Origin: Chionoecetes opilio
Taxonomy: Eukaryota; Arthropoda; Malacostraca; Decapoda; Majidae
DNA: 64,000 bases
Direction: 5' to 3'
Assembly (NCBI GenBank): GCA_016584305.1
Contig: JACEEZ010010002.1
Location: 242,501 to 306,500 of the forward strand
The notes under the pieces are model-generated. The model saw only the letters and a list, made by a program, of their open reading frames with translations. It ran no database searches and was not told the origin of the DNA. Shown piece after piece: positions 1-11,400 of the stretch. Both the position numbers and the translations under genes were made by a program. The first letter of the stretch is position 1, and each line of letters begins with the position of its first letter.

Positions 1-97
1 TATCCCCCCATATATAATCCCCCCATTATTCGGACCCTTGCATTACTCTGACCACTCCTTGGCCCAATTAGTCCCAATATGAGAGGTTTTACTGTAC
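1..97 (-). mobile_element. Fragment of pogo/mariner-type MITE (CAGTAAAACCTCTC ends)
   Basis: One end of the family seen complete at 27464-27764, ending GAGAGGTTTTACTGTA. The other part lies off the left edge. Confidence 0.6.
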
Positions 98-256
98 TCT
101 GTTTTTTATATACTCTATATACTCTTGTTATATACCCTGTTTTTGTTTGAACCATATTATAGGTCATCTAGTTCCATCATGGTGTTGAAGAGCTGGGAGG
201 CTGAAGGGAAGGACAGGCTGACAATATTACACACATGAACTTTACTCTGTTTTTTT

Positions 257-336
257 AACCCCTTGAGACCCAGAACGTAATTTCCATTGTAATTTGGGTA
301 CCATTAGACAATTGTTTAATTAATTGATAATTGTTA
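257..336 (+). mobile_element. Partial TTAA-flanked (piggyBac-like) MITE end
   Basis: TTAACCCCTTGAGACCCAGA start of the 213 bp family, interrupted by AT-rich DNA after about 80 bp. Confidence 0.6.
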
Positions 337-539
337 ACAGCTGGAAGGATGAAGGCAAGAACAGGGTGAGGAAAGATCAGGTTATAACTATTGATAAGGA
401 AGTAGTAAGTAAGTAAGTAAGCTGTATTTTATCATAGTTAACCATATTATAGGTCGTCCAGTTCCATCATGGTGTTGAACAGCTGCAAGGGTGAAGGCAA
501 GACAGGGTGAGGGAAGAAACAGGCTGAGGACCAATTAAT

Positions 540-751
540 TTAACCCCTTCACGCCCAGATCTTTCCTTGGCTATATAAAATTGTCTGTTGTTAGCCATAT
601 AATTACGAAGAGTGACTGAATATACCAAATGAGTTAGTGGACAAGGATACTAAACAGGTCATAGCTATAAAATATTGCTTACAGTCACTACAAATCGTCT
701 AATGGTACCCAAATTACAATGGAAATTACGTTCTGGGCCTCAAGGGGTTAA
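540..751 (-). mobile_element. Complete TTAA-flanked MITE, piggyBac-like
   Basis: TTAACCCCTTCACGCCCAGA at one end and TCTGGGCCTCAAGGGGTTAA at the other; the imperfect ends plus TTAA duplication fit the piggyBac superfamily. Confidence 0.75.
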
Positions 752-787
752 AATAGAATGGAATTTTTGCCTAGTTAAAAAAAAATA

Positions 788-3033
788 CACTGTAGTTACT
801 TAGTGCAAAGGCAAGACTATAATAGACTATAGTTACTTAGTGCAAAAAAAGACTATAGTTACTTAGTGCAAAAATAGACTATAGTTACTTAGTGCAAAAA
901 TAGACTATAGTTACTTAGTGCAAAAATAGACTATAGTTACTTAGTGCAAAAAAAGACTATAGTTACTTAGTGCAAAAAAAGACTATAGTTACTTAGTGCA
1001 AAAATAGACTATAGTTACTTAGTGCAAAAAAGACTAGTACTAGTGCAAATAGACTTAGTTTTTAGTGCAAATAGACATAGTTACTTAGTGCAAAAAAGAC
1101 TATAGTTACTTAGTGCAAAAATAGACTATAGTACTTAGTGCAAAAATAGACTATAGTTACTTAGTGCAAAAATAGACTATAGTTACTTAGTGCAAAATAG
1201 ACTATAGTTACTTAGTGCAAAAATAGACTATAGTTACTTAGTGCAAAAATAGACTATAGTTACTTAGTGCAAAAAAAGACTATAGTTACTTAGTGCAAAA
1301 ATAGACTATAGTTACTTAGTGCAAAAAAAGACTATAGTTACTTAGTGCAAAAAAAGACTATAGTTACTTAGTGCAAAAATAGACTATAGTTACTTAGTGC
1401 AAAAATAGACTATAGTTACTTAGTGCAAAAATAGACTATAGTTACTTAGTGCAAAAATAGACTATAGTTACTTAGTGCAAAAATAGACTATAGTTACTTA
1501 GTGCAAAAAAAGACTATAGTAACTTAGTGCAAAAATAGACTATAGTTACTTAGTGCAAAAATAGACTATAGTTACTTAGTGCAAAAATAGACTATAGTTA
1601 CTTAGTGCAAAAATAGACTATAGTTACTTAGTGCAAAAAAGACTATAGTTACTTAGTGCAAAAATAGACTATAGTTACTTAGTGCAAAAATAGACTATAG
1701 TTACTTAGTGCAAAAATAGACTATAGTTACTTAGTGCAAAAATAGACTATAGTTACTTAGTGCAAAAATAGACTATAGTTACTTAGTGCAAAAATAGACT
1801 ATAGTTACTTAGTGCAAAAATAGACTAATAGTTACTTAGTGCAAAAATAGACTATAGTTACTTAGTGCAAAAATAGACTATAGTTACTTAGTGCAAAAAT
1901 AGACTATAGTTACTTAGTGCAAAAAAAGACTATAGTTACTTAGTGCAAAAATAGACTATAGTTACTTAGTGCAAAAATAGACTATAGTTACTTAGTGCAA
2001 AAATAGACTATAGTTACTTAGTGCAAAAATAGACTATAGTTACTTAGTGCAAAAATAGACTATAGTTACTTAGTGCAAAAATAGACTATAGTTACTTAGT
2101 GCAAAAATAGACTATAGTTACTTAGTGCAAAAATAGACTATAGTTACTTAGTGCAAAAAAAAGACTATATAACTTAGTGGCAAAAATAGACTATAGTTAC
2201 TTAGTGCAAAAAAGACTATAGTTACTTAGTGCAAAAATAGACTTAGTTACTTAGTGCAAAAATAGACTATAGTTACTTAGTGCAAAAATAGACTATAGTT
2301 ACTTAGTGCAAAAATAGACTATAGTTACTTAGTGCAAAAAAGACTATAGTTACTTAGTGCAAAAATAGACTATAGTTACTTAGTGCAAAAATAGACTATA
2401 GTTACTTAGTGCAAAAATAGACTATAGTTACTTAGTGCAAAAATAGACTATAGTTACTTAGTGCAAAAAAAGACTATAGTTACTTAGTGCAAAAATAGAC
2501 TATAGTTACTTAGTGCAAAAATAGACTATAGTTACTTAGTGCAAAAATAGACTATAGTTACTTAGTGCAAAAATAGACTATAGTTACTTAGTGCAAAAAT
2601 AGACTATAGTTACTTAGTGCAAAAAAGACTATAGTTACTTAGTGCAAAAATAGACTATAGTTACTTAGTGCAAAAATAGACTATAGTTACTTAGTGCAAA
2701 AAAAGACTATAGTTACTTAGTGCAAAAATAGACTATAGTTACTTAGTGCAAAAATAGACTATAGTTACTTAGTGCAAAAATAGACTATAGTTACTTAGTG
2801 CAAAAATAGACTATAGTTACTTAGTGCAAAAATAGACTATAGTTTACTTAGTGCAAAAATAGACTATAGTTACTTAGTGCAAAAATAGACTATAGTTACT
2901 TAGTGCAAAAATAGACTATAGTTACTTAGTGCAAAAATAGACTATAGTTACTTAGTGCAAAAATAGACTATAGTTACTTAGTGCAAAAATAGACTATAGT
3001 TACTTAGTGCAAAAATAGACTATAGTTACTAAG
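788..3033. repeat. 26 bp minisatellite, about 85 copies
   Basis: Unit AAAAATAGACTATAGTTACT plus TAGTGC, with A-run length variation. Lies in a PATL1 intron and ends 33 bp from the donor of coding exon 7. The unit's GACTATAGTTAC equals the end of a nearby TA-flanked MITE family plus flank (compare 51265-51276). Confidence 0.97.
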
Positions 3034-3065
3034 AGCAAAGTTTCCGGCTGCCTTTACGAGCTCAC

Positions 3066-3341
3066 CTTTTCCAGATAGAGGAGGAGGTGCCTGTGTCTCC
3101 TCATCTCCCTCTGCATGGAGGTGGTGGGGTGCGAGGGGTCCAGATGCACCACCTGCAGGTCAATGATCTTCCTGGGGGCATTCACACTCACCACCTGCAG
3201 CTTGCCCAGAGAGTTCTCGAGGCGCGGGGGTTCGTACTCCCGGCCAGAACTCTCCTTGGCTCGGTCAGGCAACAGCAGCTGGAGTCCATCTAGCTCGACC
3301 ACCTCCTCCTCACGTTTGCGTTGCTGCTTTACGCTGTGCAT
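3066..3341 (-). CDS. PATL1: PATL1 coding exon 7 (residues 490-581)
   Basis: Acceptor CCCTGACAG, donor GTGAGC, 276 nt, phase 0/0. Contains ENSLGKLQVVSVNAPRKIID and a Lys/Arg/His-rich helix ending LLLYLEK. The next exon is outside the window. Confidence 0.92.
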
Positions 3342-3396
3342 CTGTCAGGGAAGGAAGTAAGTAAGTAAGTAAGTAAGTAAGTAGGTAAGTAAGTAG

Positions 3397-3455
<59 letters not shown>

Positions 3456-3456
3456 G

Positions 3457-3499
<43 letters not shown>

Positions 3500-5376
3500 G
3501 GTAAGTAATCTGTCGGGTGCAGCGACGGCCTTACATGTTACATAAGAACATAAGAAAATAAGGAAGCTACAAGAGGCCGTGAGACCAACACGTGGTAGTT
3601 CCTGTTACTTAACACTACCTACATCCACCTCTCTTTTAAAGCTCCCTAATGACTCCGCACTAACTACCTGTCTACTGAGTCCATGCCAATCATTCACCAC
3701 CCTATTTGTGAACCAGTTTTTCCATATTTCGTTTTTAAATCTACACTTTTCCAGCTTGAATCCGTTACTTCTTGTTCTACCCTGGTTACTAGCCGTAAGA
3801 ACTTTTCCTACATCGCCTTTATTAAATCCCTTTATCCACTTAAAAACTTCAATCAGATCGCCCCTTACTCTGCGTCTCTCGAGTGAGTGTAAATTTAACA
3901 GTTTCAATCTCTTCTCATACTAAAGTTATGCATCCCTTGTATCATTTTGGTCATCCTTCTCTGCACTCATTCTAACAAGGCTATATCCATCCTGTAATAT
4001 GGAGACCAAAACTGAACCGCATAGTCTAGGTGAGGCCTGACTAGTGCCAAACAAAGCTTTAGAATAACTTATGACTAGAGAGCCCAGCCACTCACCACAT
4101 AGTAGTAGTCATCCCTGTAGGGTGTGTCGGAGTGTAGCTGCATGGCCTGGATGTACTTGAGCCAGCCCTTCTCCCTGGGGGTCATGAGGCAGCTGTACTC
4201 GTCCAGCTCTCGGCAGCGGTGCCACTCCTCCCACTCGGCCTCACTGTCGCGGCGGGTGCGGCTCGGGTGCTGCGGCCCGTGGTCCTCCCCCCAGCCCTTG
4301 CGCTCGTACTGACTGCACACACAACACACAGACACAAGGGTGAGTGTGACTCTTATTCCTCATCATAACAAGGTTAAGGGAAGAAAAATAGTTGAATAAT
4401 ACATGTTCTTGAAAATGCATTTGGATAGCATTTGATCATAATATATAAGTAAGGTAAAGATGGGAGCATACGCTATGCTGGGCGTGGCCTCGGTGCTCAT
4501 CTCCGTGGCATTAGCCCTTAGAGCCTGTGGTGGGTGAGGACCAGTTACCCCGGGACACAGGGCTAGTGTGACACCCGGGTTACCACAGTTACCTTCCCCA
4601 GGTTTCCCCAGGTACCCATTTATCAACCCCGAAAGGAAGGAAGAACAGCTGGGTAGGCTGGTCGCCGACTTGCCCTGGCCCGGATTCGAACCAGGCCTGC
4701 AGATTCGTAGCCAGGCACGCCAGCCACTGCACCACGAGGCGACATAATATAGAGCCATAGGTTTAATGGGATAATAGGGACTTATTCCTAGATCTGTTTA
4801 TAGTAGTACTAGTAATAACGAACTAGACCAAGACAAACCCTATCCCAGCTTACCCTCCTCTCTGTTCGTAGGAGCGTCTGTCGTAGCCCCAGCGCTCGTA
4901 GGATCCCCGGCCCTGCGAGTCCGAGCCGTTGTGGTTGAAATAGCTGCCGTCCTGCGCCCTGGGACTGTGGTGGTAGCCGTAGCCCGGGGGTTGGTGGTGC
5001 GGGTGGTGGTGGTGGTGGGGGGGAGGGTGGTGTGGGTGGTGGTGGTGGTGGAGTTGATTGTTATAACCGTTGTTGTTATTGGTGTTGTTGAAGGTGTGGT
5101 GGTGTTGTTGCTGTAGGTGGTGGTGGAGGTGAGGGTGGTGGGAGGAGGGAGGGGGGTTATTGTGGGGGTGTTGGGGGTGGTGTGGAGGGGGGCCATGGGG
5201 GTGGATGAAGGTATTGGGGCTTCCCTCGTGGTTGTGGTGGTTGTGTGGTGGGTGGTGGAGGCCAGGCGGTTGGTTGAACACACTCTTGGTGTTGCCGCCA
5301 CCACCAACACCACCATGCAGGGTGTTCATGAAGCGAGGGTGTTGCTGCTGCTGCTGTTGTTGTTGTCTAGGTGGGA

Positions 5377-5408
<32 letters not shown>

Positions 5409-8400
5409 ATTTGCCACTGAATCATGCCTGCTGGAGGACTCAAGGCTACTCAGCTGTATGGATAGAAAGCTGACTCCAAAGCTTTACAGGGAGTTCATGG
5501 GTCTAACTGTTTCTAACAAGCTTAAGTCATGGGCCTAACTGTTCTTTCAAGCTTAACCCCTTGAGGCCAAGAACGTAATTTCCATTGCAATTTGACCACC
5601 ATTACATGATTTTTAGTGAATATAATAAATATTTTATAGCTATGACCTGTTTAGTATCCTTGTTGACTATATAATTTGGTATATTCAGTTACATTTTGTA
5701 ATTCTTGGCTCGACAACAGATGATTTCATATAGCCAAGGAAAGATCTGGGCGTGAAGGGGTTAGGTGACACGAGTAATACTGAACACAATGAATGAGGCT
5801 ATCCCAGAGACGTGTGTGTGTGTGTGTGTGTGTGTTGTGTGTGTGTGTGTGTGTGTGGTGTGTGTGTTGTGTGTGTGTGTGTGTGTGTACGTGTGTGTAC
5901 GTGTGTGTACATGTGCGTGTGTGTACGTGTGTGTGTACGTGTGTGTGTACGCGTGAGGGTGGGCAGTACCTGTACCTTGGTTGAAGCCCGGGGGCCGCTG
6001 GAAGGGTGGCCAGTGCTGGGCCTGGCCGGTTGCCTTGTTAAGGGAGTGTCTGGCCAACTCCTTCTCTAAGTCTTCAGCTCTCAGGGCGGGCTGGGGACAG
6101 AACAGAGGAAAGGTTTGAGTACCGGGTCTGAACATAACAACATAAGAAAATAAGGAAGCTACAAGAGGCCGTGAAACCTACACGTGGCAGTTCCTGTTAC
6201 TTAACACTACCTACATCCACCTTTCATCCCCATCCATGAATTTATCCAGCCTCCTTTTAAAGACCCTTATAGACTCCGCATTGACTGTCTACTGAGTCCA
6301 TTCCAATCATTCACCACCCTATTTGTGAACCAGTTTCTCCCTATTTCCTTTTTAAATCTACGCTTTTCTTGTGTGAACCTTCTCACCACCCGCCACACAC
6401 TTTACAAGGCCGCCACACACCTCACCAGGCCGCCACACACCTTACAAGGCCGCCACACACCTCACCAGGCCGCCACACACCTCACCAGGCCGCCACTCAC
6501 CTCACCAGGCCGCCACACACCTCACCAGGCCGCCACACACCTCACCAGGCCGCCACTCACCTCACCAGGCCGCCACTCACCTCACCAGGCCGCCACTCAC
6601 CTCACCAGGCCGCCACTCACCTCACCAGGCCGCCACTCACCTCACCAGGCCGCCACTCACCTGGATGCCGTGGGAGGGGTGGGTGTGGACAGACTGCAGC
6701 TTCATCTCCTGCTCCAGCTCCGCCACAGTCTTGACAGATTGGAGGCCGAGGGGCTGTGAGGGGTGCAGCCCTGGGGGGGTGCCCACAGGCTGCAGCTTGT
6801 CCACCCCAGGGGAGGGGGTCCAGATACTGTTGGACGGAGACCCGGGCAGGTCTGGACCCCCCAGGAGGGAGGAACCAATGTGTGGGCCCCCCTGGTAGCC
6901 CCTGATGGAGATGGGGGCACTGGTTGGGCCATCATAGCCCCCCACGCCCCCCAGCCCCAGCTGCTGCAGCTGCTCATTCAACAACGCACTCTCGTTCTGC
7001 TGTGGACACAATATAAGAAGAACATCAGAACATAAGGAAGCTACAAGAGGCCGTGAGACCTTCACGTGGTAGTTCCTGTTACTTAACACTACACACAACC
7101 CTCGTTTTCCCAGACCTCCATTTCCCGGATATCGGATTTGCCGGTCAAAATCGGAGGTCCGGGGGTATGTCAGAGTCCCGGACAAATGCCTGGTCCAGTC
7201 TGTAAATTGACGAAGTTGTCCGGCGGTCCGAGCGTCTCCTGTCACCCCTGGTCAGTGTCCGCGCCTCCCGCCAGGTAGCAGCAGCATGCTCAGCGGTCGT
7301 ATTGTTTACATTTGGGCACAAGACACTCACAGTTCACCTGCACCGCCTCCGTCAGTCCCCTGACCCCCACTGCCCCTGGTGCAGGAACGTCTCTGAGACT
7401 ATTGAACACTTTCTGCTGCAGTGTCCGCACTTCCACTCCCACCGTGTAGTGCTACGCTCTCAACTCCTCACCCTGAACGTTGCCACCCTGACCCTGTCAC
7501 CCTGCTGGTGGCGGCTGGCGTCCACCCCTCCCGGCAACACGCTGTCATCCGCCTCACCTGTGCCTTCCTGAGGAAGACGGGTCAACTACCGCGCCTGTGA
7601 TAGCATCATAGGACATCACCAGGGCTCATAGTGTTCCCCAAGGAATCCTCACAGCCCTAAAAACAACAACAAAGTGACGTAAAAGTCCAAGGCTGGGTAA
7701 TTGATATTGGCGGTTGCCGGACAGTAAATACTAGAGTAGGATAAACGTCCGGGGATGGGTAATGGCCTCGGTCTGTTGCTATTCCCAGACTTTTGCAGTT
7801 CCCGGACCAGTGCTCCCCCCTATTAGTCCGGGAAAACGAGGTCTGTGTGTACCTACATCCACCTTTCATCCCCATCTATGAATTCATCCAGCCTTCTTTT
7901 AAAGCTCTCTAATGACTACGCGCTAACTACCCGTCTTTTAAATTCATACCATAAATCCACTCAGCACACGAGAATAATCCCCTCCACTATACCTCCGGCC
8001 CATAAATCCTAAAAACATACCGTAAATCCACTCAATATACAAGAATAATCCACTATAAAGGAAAGATCTGGGCGTGAAGGGGTTAAGCAGTAGCCAAGGA
8101 AAGATCTGGGCGTGAAGGGGTTAAGCAGTAGCCAAGGAAAGATCTGGGCGTGAAGGGGTGAAGCAGTAGCCAAGGAAAGATCTGGGCGTGAAGGGGTTAA
8201 GCAGTAGCCAAGGAAAGATCTGGGCGTGAAGGGGTTAAGCAGTAGCCAAGGAAAGATCTGGGCGTGAAGGGGTTAAGCAGTAGCCAAGGAAAGATCTGGG
8301 CGTGAAGGGGTGAAGCAGTAGCCAAGGAAAGATCTGGGCGTGAAGGGGTTAAGCAATAGCCAAGGAAAGATCTGGGCGTGAAGGGGTTAAGCAATAGCCA

Positions 8401-11400
8401 AGGAAAGATCTGGGCGTGAAGGGGTTAAGCAATAGCCAAGGAAAGATCTGGGCGTGAAGGGGTTAAGCAATAGCCAAGGAAAGATCTGGGCGTGAAGGGG
8501 TGAAGCAGTAGCCAAGGAAAGATCTGGGCGTGAAGGGGTTAAGCAGTAGCCAAGGAAAGATCTGGGTGTGAAGGGGTGAAGCAGTAGCCAAGGAAAGATC
8601 TGGGTGTGAAGGGGTTAAGCAGTAGCCAAGGAAAGATCTGGGCGTGAAGGGGTGAAGCAGTAGCCAAGGAAAGATCTGGGCGTGAAGGGGTTAAGCAGTA
8701 GCCAAGGAAAGATCTGGGTGTGAAGGGGTGAAGCAGTAGCCAAGGAAAGATCTGGGTGTGAAGGGGTTAAGCAGTAGCCAAGGAAAGATCTGGGCGTGAA
8801 GGGGTGAAGCAGTAGCCAAGGAAAGATCTGGGCGTGAAGGGGTTAAGCAGTAGCCAAGGAAAGATCTGGGCGTGAAGGGGTGAAGCAGTAGCCAAGGAAA
8901 GATCTGGGCGTGAAGGGGTGAAGCAGTAGCCAAGGAAAGATCTGGGCGTGAAGGGGTTAAGCAATAGCCAAGGAAAGATCTGGGCGTGAAGGGGTGAAGC
9001 AGTAGCCAAGGAAAGATCTGGCTGTGAAGGGGTTAAGCAGTAGCCAAGGAAAGATCTGGGCGTGAAGGGGTGAAGCAGTAGCCAAGGAAAGATCTGGGCG
9101 TGAAGGGGTGAAGCAGTAGCCAAGGAAAGATCTGGCTGTGAAGGGGTTAAGCAGTAGCCAAGGAAAGATCTGGGTGTGAAGGGGTAAAGCAGTAGCCAAG
9201 GAAAGATCTGGGTGTGAAGGGGTAAAGCAGTAGCCAAGGAAAGATCTGGGTGTGAAGGGGTAAAGCAGCGACCCACCGGCTGAACATAAGAAAATAAGGA
9301 AGCTACAAGAGGCCGCGAGACCTATACGTGGCAGTTCCTGTTACTTAACACTACCTACATCCACCTTTCATCCCCATCCATGAATTTATCCAGCCTCCTT
9401 TTAAAGCTCCCTAATGACTCCGCACTAACTACCCGTCTACTGAGTCCATTCCTATCATTCACCACCCTATTTGTGAACCAGTTTTTCCCTATTTCTTTTT
9501 TAAATCTACGCTTTTCCAGCTTGAATCCGTTACTTCTTGTTCTACCCTGGTTAATAGCCGTAAGAACTTTTCCTACCTCTCCTTTATTGTATCCCTTTAT
9601 CCACTTAAAAACTTCAATCAGATCGCCCCTTACCCTGCATCTCTCGAGTGAGTGTAACTTTAATAACTTCAATCTCCTCTCATAACTAAAATTCATACAA
9701 GCTGAGACATGTGCCGCATCACACATAAAGGTCCCAGACATTCTTAAGCAGCTACCCACCGCCTGAACACCCACCTGTCGCTTGTTAGACTGTCGCCGCG
9801 CCTCGGTGAGGGAGGCCAGCTGCTGGTGGTTCTCCTCCCAGTCCCCGTCCACCACCGACGCCGACCCAAACGTCTCATCGTTCAGGGCGTCGTACTCCTC
9901 GTCCTCGTGCCCTCCCTCCACCGCCCCATCTTCAGGCTGAACAAAGGGAGAGAACAACATAGGAACATTAGAACATAAGGAAGGAATCTTAACATACAAA
10001 ATAATATAACAAACTCACACACTTAATATTACATTGTTATTGTTGTTGTTTTTCTTGTATGCCTTTGGGTGAGAATAAAATTATTATTATTATTACTTAC
10101 GTTTGTACTAAAATTCTATGGGAATGGCTATATATTTAGAAGTAATTAATTATATGTATGTATACTAATGTACAATGATGTATGAATGTAGGTATTACTA
10201 ATGTATGAAACAACCCACTTGACTTTCTCTCACCGCTCCCACCAGTAAATCCTCAACTGGTAGAGCTGACCATTAGCACCATTTCCAGCCCTTGCATCAC
10301 CCGTCAATAATGAAATATAACACAAGGGGGTCTGGGGGGGTACAAGGGGGTCTGGGGGGGTACAAGGGGGTCTGGGGGAGCACAAAGGGGTCTGGGGGGG
10401 GTACAAAGGGGTCTGGGGGTCCAAAGGGGTCTGGGGGGTACAAGGGGGTACAAGGGGGGTCTGGGGGGGTACAAGGGGGTCTGGGGGTGTACAAGGAGGT
10501 CTGGGGTGGTACAAGGGGGTCTGGGGGAGCACAAGGGGGTCTGGGGGGTACAAAGGGGTCTGGGGGGGTACAAGGGGGTCCAAGGGGGGTCTGGGGGGGT
10601 TACATTATTCGGAGCTCCCAATTCTTTCTACGTAGCTGCGGGAGTGGCGGGGTGACGTCACTGTGACGTCACTGATCGCCACGCCCACGTAGACATGGAC
10701 ACCAAAAACGTGTAGTGTGAACCCCTTACATAGCCTTGAATATTGCAAGGGAACCCGTAAATTGAGGTAAAAAGCAGAAGAAAATAAGATAAGTGAAGCC
10801 AGAAATACCCCATTTTTACCCATTTAGCGTGCATATATTGCCTTTGCTTGGGTATTATATCATGCAATACAGCCCCACACCCTTTCTTACCCCTTACATA
10901 GCCTTGAATATTGCAAGGGAACCCGTAAATTGAGGTAAACAGCATAAGAAAATAAGAGAAATAAGATAAGTGAAGCCAGAAATACCCAGTTTTTACCTAT
11001 TTATCATGCATATATTGTCTTTGTCAATGGGTAATATCATGCAATACAGCCCCATACCCTTTCTTACCCCTTACATAGCCTTGAATATTGCACGGGGAGG
11101 CGTAAATTGAGGTATAAATGTAAGAATAGGAATAAATTTCCAATATGGCCGCTGTGACGTCATCAAGAGCTGGATCAGAGTTGCACTTGATCTTGACATT
11201 CAACTCGAGACTACAACTATTCCCTTCATAATCAAAACAGCAAATAATGAATAAATCAAAACGAATAAAGTAAAATAATAATAAATAGGACTCAATAAGC
11301 CTAAAAAACAATGAAATAACGAAAAAATAATGAAATATCCCGTATCAAAAGATTGCCGAAAAAACCCCCAAATTTACCATAACAAAAATCGACTTTTTAC

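Larger units (their letters stand above)
7016..7930 (-). mobile_element. CR1/Rex-like LINE 3' end, split by a DNA transposon
   Basis: LINE sequence 7016-7091 resumes at 7850 exactly where it was interrupted; the inserted element is 7092-7849. Tail lies 17 bp from the PATL1 exon 3 acceptor. Confidence 0.85.

Noticed and set aside
3087..3360. Plus-strand ORFs opposite PATL1 exon 7
   Set aside because: Antisense shadow of a coding exon with strong Pat1 similarity.
8197..9276. Minus ORFs reading [18 protein letters not shown] repeats, up to 169 codons
   Set aside because: Artefact of the stop-free 38 bp minisatellite made from a MITE end; they lie in a PATL1 intron.
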